Origin: Hydnum rufescens UP504
Lineage: Eukaryota; Basidiomycota; Agaricomycetes; Cantharellales; Hydnaceae
Direction of reading: 5' to 3'
DNA: 64,000 nucleotides
Assembly: GCA_014904985.1 (NCBI GenBank)
Contig: MU128910.1
Span: 441,399 to 505,398 of the forward strand
Positions within the stretch are counted from its first letter, which is position 1. Every line of letters starts with the position of its first letter. Made by a program: the position numbers and the translations under genes. The notes beneath the pieces were generated by a model. That model ran no database searches. It had not been told where the DNA came from and was given only the letters and a program-made list of their open reading frames with translations. Below, in pieces: positions 23,939-35,957 of the stretch.

Positions 23939-26533
23939 ATGGGTCTTATACCTGGACTTGGGCCACCTCCGACCGCAAAACAGGCCAGTAACTTCGCGGT
24001 TTGGAAGACGGCTATTTACTGTCGTTCGTACATTTAGGGTACGAAAACAAAGGCGAAGCAACGATATCTCAAGGCTAAAAAGGAGCGCAAGAAGAAGAAA
24101 CCATCTCGACCTTCTATTGTCCATGCCGAAACTGTGGAGTCTGAAAATGAATCTCTGGGGATACCTCAAGTACCGCTGGAACATGAAGATTTCTCCGTAA
24201 CGGAGCAAAAGTCACGACCTCAAAAGAAGAAGCGGAAAGTAGAAGCTGCTGAGATGAATGAAGATATTCTGGGGAAGAGCACCTCTCTCCTGTTGCATAT
24301 ACCTCGGAGACACTCGATATCGACATGGAGGCCTTGCCGTCTACCGTTCCGACAAGACAGGAATCTCTGGCCTACCTCCCGTCATTTCCCCTTCCTTCTC
24401 AACCCGCACCGCCCTCTGCTTCTGTATTGTATTTGCAAGGACTCGATCAAGCACTTATTGAGGCTGAAATCGTCGACCCTTCTCAAGTGAGAAAGCTTAC
24501 AATGGGACAAGAAAGAGATTCATTGGGCCTAAGTTTCAAAACACGCCAAAGGCTTGCACAGCTCGGCATATCGGAGTTATTCGCGGGTACTCTGGAATAT
24601 CTATATTCAGGATGGGGCAGAAGCTCATTCCTTCGTTATCAGTACAAACTGCTCTTCTACCGTTTCTCCTCCCTTCGTCCCCGTTTTCAAGCGGATTGTA
24701 CTTACCGCATGGGCCACCACGAGATGTGTGTGTTTCTGCTCCTACTGGGAGCGGGAAGACATTGGCATACGTGCTTCCCATCTTGGAGGTGAGGTTTTCA
24801 CTCCTTTCGCAGAGAACCTGTTGTTTAGGACTGTAGGTTCTCTCCTCTCGAATAGTCACACGATTAAGGGCTCTTGTTGTTCTTCCTACTCGTGACCTGG
24901 TCTCTCAGGTCCGAGAGACATTTGACGTTGTATGCAAGGGTCGCGGCCTTAAAGTGAGCACATACCATCCATGCCCACGCCCCCGTTCCCTATGATTGAC
25001 TCTGTTTTGTCCTAGATTGGGATAGCCACCGGACAGCATTCGTTCGCTCAGGAACAGGCGCAGTTGGTGGGGGAATCTTCGCATCGGTATATCCATCTGT
25101 GTTTTGCTTCTAATCGACGTCTAACCACGCCTTCCAACAAGCTTGGAGGGTGGACAAAGTAAAGTGGACATTCTCATATGCACGCCTGGTCGATTGATGG
25201 ATCATCTTCATGGGACTCCAAATTTCACTTTACAACACCTTCGATTTCTGGTATGTCTTGCAGAATAGTTTGCTATCAGACCATCTGCTACTACGTGGCT
25301 CAAATGATACTAGATAATCGATGAGGCTGATCGATTAGTTACCCAAACCTTTCAAGATTGGTTGGCCCAAGTTCTAGCTGCAACTCAACCTTCACCGATC
25401 CCTCCAACTCCAATGTCGCACCGTCGCTATCGAAAGTCCCATTCCATGACGCATTATCTCCTGCATGGCTCCCATTCTCTAGTGCTTTTCCGAAGATTAG
25501 AACGGACATCGAAGAAAAGAAGGAATCATCATGCCAGAAGCTCTTGTTCTCCTGCGACATTGACTCGTGACCCCAGTAAAATAGCCGCCCTCAATTTGAG
25601 GAATACCAAATATTTTGTGGTTGGTGATGAGGGTCAGATCCGCGGTGGTGATGGCGTCGATGGCGTGGTGGGAGAGGCATTCGCGTTCCCTGAATCGCTG
25701 AAGGTGTTCTTTGGCTTTAGTCCCCTCTATTCTCATTGGGCTCATACCTTTCTTCTAGGAACATATGATTGTATGTGATACGGTTCGGAAGCCCCTGATG
25801 CTGTTATATCTCATCCATGTGCACTTCGGTGACTAACGCCCTCGTCTTCACGAAATCGGCCGAATCTACAACGAGACTCGTCAAGCTCATCGACTTCTTT
25901 GAGCAGTCGTATTCAAACTCTCTGAGGCCAATTTAGGGGCTGGAGGCAAGCCTCAGCCCGTCGTTGCCCATGCTTATTCCAGTGATCTGAGTGGAGGGGA
26001 GCGCAAGGCCATCTTGGAAAAGTTCCGCAATGCCGATATCGGAATGTGGGTCTGATTCTTTCGCGCTTCATCGTCCATCCTTTATTAATGTGTTTCCCGT
26101 TGATAGACTGGTATGCTCAGACCTTATTTCTCGTGGCATTGACATCAGCCATGTGTCGCATGTTGTGAGTTATGACTCCCCACTCGACATGCGCAAATAT
26201 GTCCATCGTGTCGGACGTACCGCGCGCGCAGGACGCGCGGGTGATGCATGGTCTCTAGTGGAAGAGCAAGAAGTCCGATTTTTACTGTCGTATCCAAGGG
26301 CTATTTGGCTAACACTGTTTCTGTCTAGGCGCGATATTTCAAGCAAATGCTTTCTGGCGCAAATCACCTGAACCAAGTCACCAAAATGAAGGTTTCGGAG
26401 AAGATCTTGGTGCCTTTCATGTCGCATTATAACGTGTGCAACTCCCAGCTGCTCCGTCTCGATATAGCTAAATGATTATTGTTTCCAGTTCGCGCTTGGC
26501 CAATTGAAGGAAGTGTATGGTAGACAACCATAA
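23939..26533 (+). CDS. DBP6: ATP-dependent DEAD-box RNA helicase Dbp6/DDX51, apparent frameshifts
   Basis: Nucleolar helicase of early 60S subunit assembly. A Lys-rich N-tail ([19 protein letters not shown]) precedes a long acidic linker. Helicase motifs follow in order: [10 protein letters not shown] (Q-motif region), motif [18 protein letters not shown], motif Ia [21 protein letters not shown], motif Ib TPGRLMDH, motif II IDEADRL, motif III region [33 protein letters not shown], motif [21 protein letters not shown] and motif [17 protein letters not shown]. It ends LKEVYGRQP, stop 26531-26533. The insertion between motifs II and III is long, as in the Dbp6 group. Frame changes lie at the G run 24271-24274, near 25385, and at 25552-25554 (C-T-G just before motif III). 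The start is uncertain: ATG 23939 fits only with an unusually short 39-base intron. Confidence 0.85.
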
Positions 26534-26837
26534 TAAGAGGTCAAAGTATAGGATTAATCAATCAGATATTCAGCTATCATAAAATCGCCCAATAGTCCAT
26601 CGAGCGAAGAGTTAAGGTCCACTATGATCGGGGACTGACCCAAAGCAGCCCACGACCTTGAACAAAGATGAGATGAAAGATAGAGGGAGGGAAGAGATGA
26701 TGAACGAGAGAAAAAGGAAACGATAGCTTAGAGCCGCCCGTAGCGTAGCCCATCGGCAGCCAGTATTTCACCCAGCAAGAATCCTGACGCCATGACCCAA
26801 GCTAATATTTATATTTAGGGATACCAGACTCTCAAAC
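26534..26837. other. Convergent 3' intergenic region
   Basis: Separates the stops of the helicase (+) and the double-psi beta-barrel gene (-). No gene visible. Confidence 0.4.
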
Positions 26838-28024
26838 CTAAACGTTCACTCCGGCCGCGAGTGCCACCAAGTTACCCAGCGATAGGACAAATGTATTGAG
26901 GAACTGAAGGTTTCCATCGGAGTCGGTTGGTGACGACGGCAGTGGTAGAGGTATAGAAGACGAGGTGGTTGTGGAGAAACTCGACGATGTGGTGGTCGTG
27001 TGTGACGTGTGTGTGGTACTCTTGGTGGTCGAATGGGTGGTGTGGTGCGTTGAAGTGGATGTGGGAGTAGAGGTAGTTGTGGGGGTCGGTTTAGCCTTGG
27101 GGGTCCATGCCGGTTCCGAGGTGGTGTGAGTGGAAGGAGCGGGCGGCGCAGCACCATCATACACCCATGTCATGGAGAATTCACCAACCGAAGTGTCGGC
27201 AAATTGTTCGAATAAACTACAATCATGGGTCAGATCAACAGAATGTACTGAAAAGACGCAAGCGGACTCACCCTTGGCTTAGATCAAGACTCCCATAGCC
27301 TAATGAAGATTACAATTCGATTGGGATTCGGGATTGAGAGATATGGAAGGGAACATACCGCAAGTGGGGCACTACACGACACGGAAAGATAAAAGCGGAA
27401 TTAACGGTTTGACATAAGGAATCATACTGCTTCCATGGGACTCGCCTCGTCCATAATCGTTGCACCGACGGATTTTCCGTTACTGTGATCCACATTATGA
27501 GGATACACACGCTTATGGCTTCGGAGAAGGGGCATGAATTACTGACTAGGTAATGGTTATTTTCTTGAAGCATTCAGGACCACTGGGTAATTTGTAATGA
27601 TAAGATAGAGACTCGAAATATCAACTATGTGCACATTATACTTACGGAGATCCCGAGCCATATTGCTGATGGATAGGTGGAGAGGCTCAGAAGATAACAG
27701 TGCTCTCACGATAGCATGAGACTTACGGCAGTGTTCAACGCTACGATCTTGGTCGATGAGTGTATGAGAACCGTTATCGAGACTCCTCGCACAGCAGAGG
27801 ACAACTTACGAAGTCACTTGCAACGTTGTATTGCCCGCACGCGCCCTAGATCAGACGCATAATAGTGGGTTGAGGCCGCTTCCTGATGATGACGGGGAGA
27901 CGTTGCTCACCAAACCAACGGCAAAATAGGTGGCCTGGCCATTGAAACCACGTTTGTCAAGGAGAGGAATGGCATACGCCGTAATAGAGACCCAGAGGAA
28001 GAAAATCACGGTGAGGAACGACAT
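26838..28024 (-). CDS. Secreted double-psi beta-barrel (RlpA/expansin-like) protein with Ser/Thr-rich tail and GPI-type C-terminus
   Basis: Belongs to the fungal RlpA-like DPBB group, small extracellular proteins related to expansin domain 1. ATG at 28022-28024 gives a signal peptide (MSFLTVIFFLWVSITAYA). The barrel is spread over many tiny exons: GFNGQATYFAVGL, GACGQYNVASDF, IVALNTA, QYGSGSP, CFKKITITYNGKSVGATIMD, CPTC, GYGSLDLSQGLFEQFA and FSMTWVYDG. The conserved Cys residues and the D-x-S-x-x-L-F element are present. After the barrel comes a long Thr/Ser/Pro stretch (about 27120-26930), probably O-glycosylated, and a hydrophobic C-terminus ending LVALAAGVNV, which suggests a GPI anchor. 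So it is likely wall- or membrane-bound rather than freely secreted. At least eight introns; no broken frame. Confidence 0.82.
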
Positions 28025-28775
28025 CGTTGGAGGCGTAAAAGCGAAGGGTCGTTGAAAAGGAGGGGGTGGTCAAATCGAGGCTACTGTTCAGGGAGGGTAG
28101 TGTCGGTGAAACGACTGGTGAGGGCCCGAAGGCAAAGACTGGTAAACTTTGGAGAAGAAAAGGATGGAGCACGAGGTGACAACGCCGGCAACTGCCGTAA
28201 TTCCCAAAGCAGAAATGATAGACTCAGCGCTTGGCGAGTATGCATTACAAGGTCTAGGTAACCAAAGGACAACAAATCGAACGGGAAAGAAGGCAGAGCT
28301 AGCACTACATGTCTATGAGGAACGGCGGAGAGATCTGGAGTGGATGGTATCTAGCTGGATATTGTACAAGTGGGGGGTTATACATGGTCTGATGTGGGAT
28401 ATATGAGGTGATGAGGTGATGATAACGGTGAAGAATGAGAAATGAGTTTCGCTGACAGATATGCCAAATGCTGCAATGAACAAAGCACTCTTCAATATTG
28501 CGACCAGTCTCCATCGTACGTAGTCGGAATCGCTCGCGCTGAAGTCGCGGTTGGAGCCTTCCTCACAGCGCCACTAACCTCGACTCTGTTTGAGACGTTT
28601 CTTATATCAGAACGTTTTGCTGTTGGAACCATACGTCGAGGGTCGCGATGTTGTACGATAGCAGAACGTGACAAGGGATGGCTGGGCTTAAAACCAGGCG
28701 TTGCGTTACGCATCGTACCAAAAGTATAGTCGTGTACGTTTGAGTGTACGGTATCCGGAGGGCTGACGAGCCCCT
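28025..28775. other. Intergenic region upstream of the DPBB gene
   Basis: Between the start of the DPBB gene and the stop of the Axl2-like gene, both on the minus strand, so it should carry the DPBB promoter. Short GATGATG-type repetition near 28400. No gene seen. Confidence 0.4.
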
Positions 28776-31094
28776 TCATTCCTGCGGGGCACGATTCAAA
28801 ATTTGATCCTCGATCGCGCTACTGGCGGAACTGTAACGTCTAGGGGTCGACTTGCTCGTGCGATCATTGAAGTTGACTGAACGGGCTTTCTGAACAATAG
28901 CTTCCTCGCTGACATCGATTCGCATTTCTTCGGTAGAACCAAGATCACTCGAGACAGACTGAGGGAACAAACCCGGAGTTTGGGCACGCGTGCGATCGTC
29001 GAAGGATCGACCGGGAGTACCTTGAGAATTCACCGAAGCTCCCGCTGTATCCGTCGCAGGATCGCGAGATCTGTCCCGAATGTCATTAGATCGGAGGCTA
29101 CCTGAGGTGCGCCGCGCTGACCCGGCCTTCCGGTGAACCCATATGTGCGAAGCAGCATCAATTATTCCTCCCTCGCCACGCTCGTTCGACTGCCCCTCAA
29201 TGGAAACACCGCCTTCTAAAGATGAATCAGTACCAGATGAGGCAGCTGCCGGCAATGAATGCGCCGGAAAGAGTGGAGCCAAGCGAGGTGGGGAGCCGCT
29301 CCACTCCTCAGTCTGGTGATGTTGGCTTTGAGTGTGGTCAGACCCTGCATCAGTGAAGCTTTCATTATCATCGGTTTCTTTATTTGCCGGCTTGTGGAGA
29401 GGGCGCCGCTTCATTGTGAAAGGGAACGGTTTGGAAATAGGAGGCATTGAGACCCTCGACCTGGTCAACGAATTGAACGTGTTCTGAATGGTGCTCCGAA
29501 TGGAAGATGCTGATATCTTCCGCGCCGTACTGACATCGGGTTGGGCCCGAAGGTTTCTGCTTGGGTAATGACGCACCAGTTTGAAGAAATCGCGCTTCGG
29601 CATCGTGGGAGATGTGGGCCCTTCGTCGTACCTGACATGCGGCGGCGCCGGGACGGTCACTTCTTCGGAGACGTGCACGGGGAAACTTGTACTTTGAGAC
29701 TCGAGATCATCTCTGTCTGGATCAGGAATAAAGACTGCGGAACGAGCAGAGGGATCTGCATCTGTCGTGTTAACCTCGGACTTCTCCTCTCGATATCCTC
29801 CATAGGCATCCTCCAACTGATCGATGACGTACTCTTTAGGGCCGGAGCGTGGACCTGCCCTGATACCTTCCTCGGCTTTCCTCTCATTATTCGAGCGACG
29901 AACAATAGCAAGAATGCAGCACAGTGTTATAAATCCCCCGAAGATCCCCAAGACGATGCCAATAGCGAGCTTGCCGTGCGTTGACAGGGACTTGGGTCCC
30001 AGTGACGAGGAGTTGTCAGGGCGTGCTGCTGCAACAGCATCTATCGACAGATACAGGGAGCTTGAGGAAATTGCGCCTGTGGATCCCATTGCAGTAATTG
30101 TGACGTTTACGTGAGTGGATCGAGCGGAATCTGGCACTGTGCCGTGAAGCTTTGGAGGGGACTCCTCGAATGACAGCCAGGATGAACTGTTCCTCGGTTC
30201 GTACGTAGCTGTCAGTCGCGTGGTTCCCTCCTCCGTATTGTTCGACAGGTACGGTAAGAACGACATCGAGAACTCATCACCTGATTCGATCAAGACAGGA
30301 GGGATTGTTGCGGTGGTGAAGTATGAAGAAACCATCGAGATGGGAACAGAGATATCCAAATGTCCACCGTGCGATCCCCGATTGAAAGTGTCCTGAATTT
30401 GAATGATGATCGATGCAGGAGGGGTCTGGGGGCCCACTCCCTTCAGCATGCCGTCGCTGTACGTCATCCAGGCGGCTGCTTCAGGATCCAGGCTGACGTT
30501 GAGAGATAAACGCTCCGTATGATTGAGCTCTTTCCCATCAAGACGAAGGAACGGAAAAACAACCTCATCCAGATTGAAAGAGAACGATGTGTTAACTGTG
30601 AGGTTCAGCGGAAGAAGAGATGCAGTAATAGAAGACAGCTCGTGCTCGGCGATTGTAAGATTGAAATTCTGATTTCCAAGGCGTTTACCATCGGCATCGG
30701 AAGCGAGAAGCATAAGCTCAAGGGTCTGAAAATCATGGATCGGTGGCGAGACGCCCTCAAATGTAATTTCATCCTTGACAAAAGTAATCCAGGGGGGGAG
30801 TTTCGAGCCATCAGCTAGCATGCCACTGTAGTAGATGTCCCGTCCGTCGTTCATGATAAATGTGTCCCATTCGAGACCGATGCTGAAAGACCAAGAAGGG
30901 GGAAGACGAAGACCCTGGGGAAGCACGGAGTAGTTGGCTACGATAAAGGGTGTGATGGCGTGATTAGTCGGATAGAGCTGCTGCAACAGTGGATAGTTGA
31001 GTGTGACATTGGTAGGGGATGGGGCGTCCGAAGCAAAAGCGAGAGCTGCTGCCGTGAGAGAGATTATTAGGGAGAGGATATGATAGTGATGCAT
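28776..31094 (-). CDS. Axl2-like transmembrane protein with cadherin-like (CADG) domains
   Basis: Axl2 marks axial bud sites in yeast and recruits polarity factors; filamentous fungi keep related wall-facing proteins. One uninterrupted exon of about 772 codons from ATG 31092-31094 to stop at 28776. A signal peptide (ISLTAAALAFASDA) leads to two cadherin-like repeats: VNYPLLQQLYP-like start, IVANYSVLPQGLRLPPSWS, WITFVKDEITFEGVSPPIHD, then INVSLDPEAAAWMTYSDG and ISFEESPPKLHGTVPDSA-type motifs with many Asn-X-Ser/Thr sites. A single TM helix (LAIGIVLGIFGGFITLCCIL) is followed by a positively charged stop-transfer and a long Ser/Pro-rich cytosolic tail of about 320 residues. Domain order and length match the Axl2 group. 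Some motif wording above is approximate to the fold, not exact text. Notably it has no frameshift over 2.3 kb. Confidence 0.8.
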   Translation of the reverse strand: MHHYHILSLIISLTAAALAFASDAPSPTNVTLNYPLLQQLYPTNHAITPFIVANYSVLPQGLRLPPSWSFSIGLEWDTFIMNDGRDIYYSGMLADGSKLPPWITFVKDEITFEGVSPPIHDFQTLELMLLASDADGKRLGNQNFNLTIAEHELSSITASLLPLNLTVNTSFSFNLDEVVFPFLRLDGKELNHTERLSLNVSLDPEAAAWMTYSDGMLKGVGPQTPPASIIIQIQDTFNRGSHGGHLDISVPISMVSSYFTTATIPPVLIESGDEFSMSFLPYLSNNTEEGTTRLTATYEPRNSSSWLSFEESPPKLHGTVPDSARSTHVNVTITAMGSTGAISSSSLYLSIDAVAAARPDNSSSLGPKSLSTHGKLAIGIVLGIFGGFITLCCILAIVRRSNNERKAEEGIRAGPRSGPKEYVIDQLEDAYGGYREEKSEVNTTDADPSARSAVFIPDPDRDDLESQSTSFPVHVSEEVTVPAPPHVRYDEGPTSPTMPKRDFFKLVRHYPSRNLRAQPDVSTARKISASSIRSTIQNTFNSLTRSRVSMPPISKPFPFTMKRRPLHKPANKETDDNESFTDAGSDHTQSQHHQTEEWSGSPPRLAPLFPAHSLPAAASSGTDSSLEGGVSIEGQSNERGEGGIIDAASHIWVHRKAGSARRTSGSLRSNDIRDRSRDPATDTAGASVNSQGTPGRSFDDRTRAQTPGLFPQSVSSDLGSTEEMRIDVSEEAIVQKARSVNFNDRTSKSTPRRYSSASSAIEDQILNRAPQE

Positions 31095-31597
31095 GACTAC
31101 AATAGGATTTATTAGCTCTCTGCACACACCAAGGTATAGCCAGGGGGTATATACCTTTAATTGGGTATATATCAATTGACGCGTCGACTGCGGCCACGAA
31201 AGAGAGGATGGGGTGAGACATTCCACACATAGAGCTATATGCTGACCTACATTATGAAACGGGTATCTTCGACAAAAATCGAACGCGTTAGAGGACGAGA
31301 CCGTAAACGTAGTGGAGGCCCAACTAATGTAACAGAGAGTGTGGATACAGTAGGATGCGATGCTTCGGGATGCAGAGCGCGATACCGGAACGTGAAGGAG
31401 AGAATACGAGTTAAGGTAGGAGACGCTAAGCCAAACAATTTAGTAGCGCGGTATTCCCCGCATCCCGTCCTATTGACGGCAGCTGTCCTCTTTCTTGTTA
31501 CCTCCATAATTGTGATCAGCCCGCACGGAGTCCTCGCAAATGTGACCACAAGAGTTGGTAGTTTGGATTTGGATTGATACAATGCTAGCCTAAAACT
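31095..31597. other. Intergenic region, promoter of the Axl2-like gene
   Basis: Between two minus-strand genes. Overlapping open frames of about 110 codons on both strands (31239-31577 and 31247-31582) have no domain, and the minus one starts on a non-ATG codon. I read them as chance. Confidence 0.4.
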
Positions 31598-33609
31598 TTA
31601 GCACAGCTCATCGTATACATCCTCGTCTCCACTTCCGAGAAATAAAGAACGCCCAATAATCTTTCCATCTTGGGCTGTCAAGTCGCCCAAGGTAGTACTA
31701 TATCTTCGAGCGCTAAACAATGATTTGGATGTCTCGAGAGTGGGCAGCCGATCAGTATGTGCATGGAACATTTGTGAGTGGAACGTGTGGTCGGCCTGTT
31801 TCCGATTCGTCGGGTCCACGTTCGGCGAGGCAGGTTTTGAATCAAGGAAGTTTTTCAAGTCTTGGCTGTTGAAAGGCGAAACGTAGCTGTTGAGGTCGAG
31901 GTCACTAGATAACATATGATCGTCCGCCTCTTCTTCTTCGCTGATCGCATTGGAAGGCGAAAGATCTGGTGCAAGAGCATGAGCAGTATGAAACCGTTCG
32001 GTACGTGCGGGGAGAACGTCTTGCAAAGGAGTTCCAATTCTTGAACCGGATGGATATGTCGCAGACACTCTGCTGAAGAGGGCTTGAGTAGGACGAGGGC
32101 TAAAATGGTTCTGGAAAGGATGCCAACAGGGTGACGAGCTGTGACGAGCGTCATCCACCAAAGAACCATCGAGAGAAGGATACACGCTGAAGTCTTCCTC
32201 ATCCAAATTCACATCCTTGGGGGAACTCGCTTGTAGGAATGCAGTTTGACCTCTGATTGTGGAATTGCGGAGGATTGCAGAAGCTGAAAAGGCACGCAGG
32301 TCATCTTCAAGTATCTCGTTGGAAAAATCATAAGGCGGAGGATTGTGATGAAGGTCGTCTCTGTTAGCCCCCGATTCGGCTGGTGCAGGTACAGTAGAGG
32401 GTATGAAATTGGGAGGAGAGGAAATGAAGGAGTCGTCTTGACTTGGAGACCCACGAGAAAAAGAGATTGACGAGATGGATACGTCACAGGGGGTGGGCTC
32501 TGGAGGCAAGAAACAATCTATAAGACCCAGACGATAATCCGCACCAGCATATTCAGAGGATCCCTCGGGCAGACCATACTCAGGCACAGAGGGATTCAGT
32601 CCTGTGTTAGACGACGAACTATCGGAGCACTGCATCTCATGCAAGAGAATTTCCCAAGCCTCCTGAAGAGTCCGACCTCTGATCATTGTTGTATCCTGGC
32701 CTTGGGCTTTGAAGGCATCAGCGGTATCGAACCTAGCAGAGGATAACGCATTCGATCCCTCCATCTCAGGGTCGCCAATGTTAAGACCATGAGGAGATGG
32801 TGAAGACCAGGTGGTATTACTGCCGAACACTCGTTCGGGTCTTTTAGGGGGGGCCGAAGGAACGTACTTCCCAGCCGGCCGTTCCGGGGTATGGGGATCA
32901 GTGGAAGGGCGCAAGTATTCTTCATCCTCTGGGCTATATCTGAGTTTATTGGATAAGGGTCCAAGCAGAGATAATTCGGGGGAATCGGAGGGTGGTAGTG
33001 ATAACTCGAACTGTCCACTGAAACGTTCAGTGTCGAGGCGTCCTCTCTTTGGTTCTGATTTGACATCCCTCATCCGCGTTGACCTTGAAGGCGAGGACTC
33101 CTCACAAAAACCATGTAGTTCGTGGAATGGACTCGGAGATACGGGAATTTGATCAGGGGAGCGTGGGGATGTGTGCTTTTGTGAACATTAACAGTGGAAG
33201 TCTGTGCAATGGGGGGACCAGAACAAACCAAGGATTCGTTGTCGACGTCAACCAAAGCCAAAGTCTTCCGACGAGGAGGCAGAGCGATGAAGTCATGAGC
33301 TTCAAGTAGGCACCGTCGCTTTGCGGCGAAAGACGCAGCTATCGCGTGTCCAAATAAGTATTCTTAAGTCTCACCCCGCTCGTTAGAGATCCAGCATAAC
33401 TGACGCTCCAGGTCATCCAGGGCACTGAGTACTCGTGAGGTTTTGCGAGAAGAGGTCGATGGTGAGGAAGAAGACGAGGCTGCGAAGGCGTACCGTGCCG
33501 TAGTTGTCGAGTGCATCACGGCAGTTCGAACATTATAATCCTCCTTCTGAGCATGAGCAAATAAAAAAGTGTGTTCGTTAGTTGCAGATTGCGTCCAGGT
33601 GCGATTCAT
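31598..33609 (-). CDS. Ser/Pro-rich protein of unknown function
   Basis: I do not recognise this protein. ATG at 33607-33609 starts MNRTWTQSATNEHTFLFAHA; the first exon has a Ser run and SRVLSALDDLERQLCWISNE. An intron of about 80 bases ends near 33308, then comes HDFIALPPRRKTLALVDVDN. A frame change fits loss of one base in the run 33177-33180, after which the frame continues with PDQIPVSPSPFHELHGF into a 490-codon open stretch. That stretch is disordered and acidic: ELSLPPSDSPELSLLGPL, KYVPSAPPKRPERVFG, RGRTLQEAWEILLHEMQCSD (a possible helix), LDLNSYVSPFNSQDLKNF and a C-terminal DGKIIGRSLFLGSGDEDVYD. No TM segment or enzyme motif. A nuclear or regulatory scaffold role is only a guess. Divergent from Arp3, 245 bases away. 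Confidence 0.6.
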
Positions 33610-33854
33610 GATGCGCCGCTTTCCAAAATGAGACTTTGTGAAGTCTTTCGAGCGGATTCGAGCAGAATTTCTACGTCACCTGTGTCAAGTGCACTGAAGA
33701 CGCGAGAGCCAAAGGTTTCTCATACCTCTTTCCACCCATCCAGTTTGCACCAGGCATTATGGGAAAGGCTCAGAAGGGATCTCCCAACTTGAAACCAATT
33801 GCCGGCAAGGGCCGAAGCTGAATCAACTTCACCAGATTCCTTTGGCGCAACATC

Positions 33855-35611
33855 ATGAACCAAGCGCCCATTATTAGCGACAATGGGAGCGGCTTCTCTA
33901 AGATCGGGTGCGATGTATGCATGTTCTATGCTTGCTATTATATTCCTAACAAGAACTGCGTTCCCCAGCTTTGCTGGAAACTCTGATCCATCCTTGTGAG
34001 CATCGTCTGTAATATTAGGACTGGACTAGATATAATATCTTATATGGTTCCAGTGTATTCCCTACCGCTATTGCTACCCGCGAAGTAGCAACTGGGGCAT
34101 CCACTGTACGGGGCGCGACACCAGCGTCTCGGGGCTCAAATCTTGCTTCAAAGCGTGGTATCGAAGATCTCGACTTTCACATCGGGGATGAAGCGATGGC
34201 AAACTCGAAGACATATGGGATCCATTATCCTATTCGGCACGGCATGATTGAGAATTGGGACCATATGGAGCGGTATTGGGAACAAAGCATCTTCAAGTAC
34301 TTGCGTGCCGAGCCAGAAGACCACTATTTCCTCCTTGTGAGGGTGTCTTCATGACCTCTGCGCATGGCATCACATAAATGAAAACGTTCCTCTTTAGACC
34401 GAACCACCTCTAAACGCGCCAGAGAACCGGGAGCAGACGGCCGAGATCTTCTTCGAATCTTTCAATGTGCCGGGGCTGTATATTGCCGTTCAGGCAGTTT
34501 TAGCTCTTGCCGCCTCCTGGACCTCCAACCAAGCTACCGACAGAACACTTACAGGCACTGTAGTCGACTCGGGAGATGGTGTCACTCATGTGATTCCATG
34601 CGCAGAAGGCTACGTTATCGGCTCTGCCATCAAGCATATACCTATTGCTGGACGAGATATTACTGCATTCGTCCAAACGCTTTTGCGAGAGCGAGGGGAA
34701 ACTGTGAATATTCCTCCAGAAGATCAGCTCAAGGTGGCCCAGAAAATCAAGGAAAGCTATTCGTACGTCTGCCAGGACATCGTAAAGGAATTCAGAAAAT
34801 ACGACGCGGATCCGTACAAGTATTTCCAGCGGTACGACGGAGAGCATAGTGTAACAGGAAGGGTGAGGACGGCACTGGTCTTATGGTCTTTTACGATTGA
34901 TTTTGATGCCAAATTCAGAAATATTCCATCGATGTTGGCTTTGAGCGTTTCCTGGCTCCTGAGATATTTTTCAATCCCGAGATCAATTCGAGTGACTTTT
35001 TAACACCACTACCGATAGTTGTGGATGATGTTATTCAAGCATCCCCTATCGATGTGCGCCGAGGGCTATACAAGGTTCGTCTCGCGGCATTTCAGCAGTT
35101 ATCAAATGAAGAGCCGATGGCCTTGCGTTGCAGAATATTGTGCTCTCAGGAGGATCCACGATGTTCAAGGACTTCGGGAGGAGACTTCAGCAAGACTTGA
35201 AAATTGTTGTGGATCGCCGTATCCAGAATAGCGAGGCTGCAGCCGGCACTAATCTGAAAGCAAGTCATCCTGTACACTACAGAATCTGGGCGCTAACTGA
35301 CCGACTTTGGTACCAGTCCACTGGGGTCGATGTCAATGTCATCTCTCACAAACGGCAACGGTTGGGATTTTCCTTCCTCTGCTTCAGCCTCTTGCTTGAA
35401 ATTGCTTCCCTAGATATGCCGTTTGGTACGGCGGATCCCTCCTCGCCTCCTTGGTATTGTTTTCATGTGATCACATCGCCCCAACACCGCCAGTCTGACG
35501 TTCCTCTTTTATCAGCCCGACTTCTATACCTCATGTCACACAAAAGCACAATACGACGAGATTGGCCCCAGTATATGCAGACGGTACCAGATTTTTGGAT
35601 CGGTCAACTAA
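33855..35611 (+). CDS. ARP3: Actin-related protein 3 (Arp2/3 complex)
   Basis: Nucleates branched actin filaments with Arp2. ATG at 33855 gives [20 protein letters not shown] after a first intron, then [18 protein letters not shown], the actin nucleotide-binding start. Later exons give [79 protein letters not shown] (phosphate loop 2), [59 protein letters not shown], and [20 protein letters not shown], with stop at 35609-35611. Arp3-specific residues such as the ISHKRQR loop are present. The frame is intact throughout. The intron at 35260-35316 begins with GC rather than GT. ATG choice follows the direct fit of the actin N-terminus. Confidence 0.95.
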
Positions 35612-35957
35612 AGGGAGAAACAAAGATGTCCTGCGGGATCAATGGAAACCGAGTCGTAGCCATGTTAGTGTAATATCTGTCGTAGTAGACTAGGTTGCCC
35701 CATTTTGCGATCGAATGTGTACTGGTTTCTCGCACAGAGGACTCCCCACTGTAATAGGCAGGGCCTTGAATGGACCATGACTACTCTTTGTTAAGAATAT
35801 CATGTGACCGATTCAGAAACTGTATCCCCATTAGGAAAGGAGGCTAAGTTGCTTAATCCAAGACTGATCAGCAGGGGCCGCAGTCAAACACACTAAGAAG
35901 TACACGGACGCACGGATCGATAACTACAAGGGAATCCTTGAGACTCTCCGATTGATC
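35612..35957. other. Intergenic region
   Basis: Between the Arp3 stop and the NACHT remnant. No gene or repeat recognised. Confidence 0.4.

Noticed and set aside
26846..27160. Second minus frame over the Thr/Ser-rich tail of the DPBB gene
   Set aside because: It is an overlapping frame of a low-complexity repeat; the DPBB exon chain and GPI-like C-terminus support the other frame.
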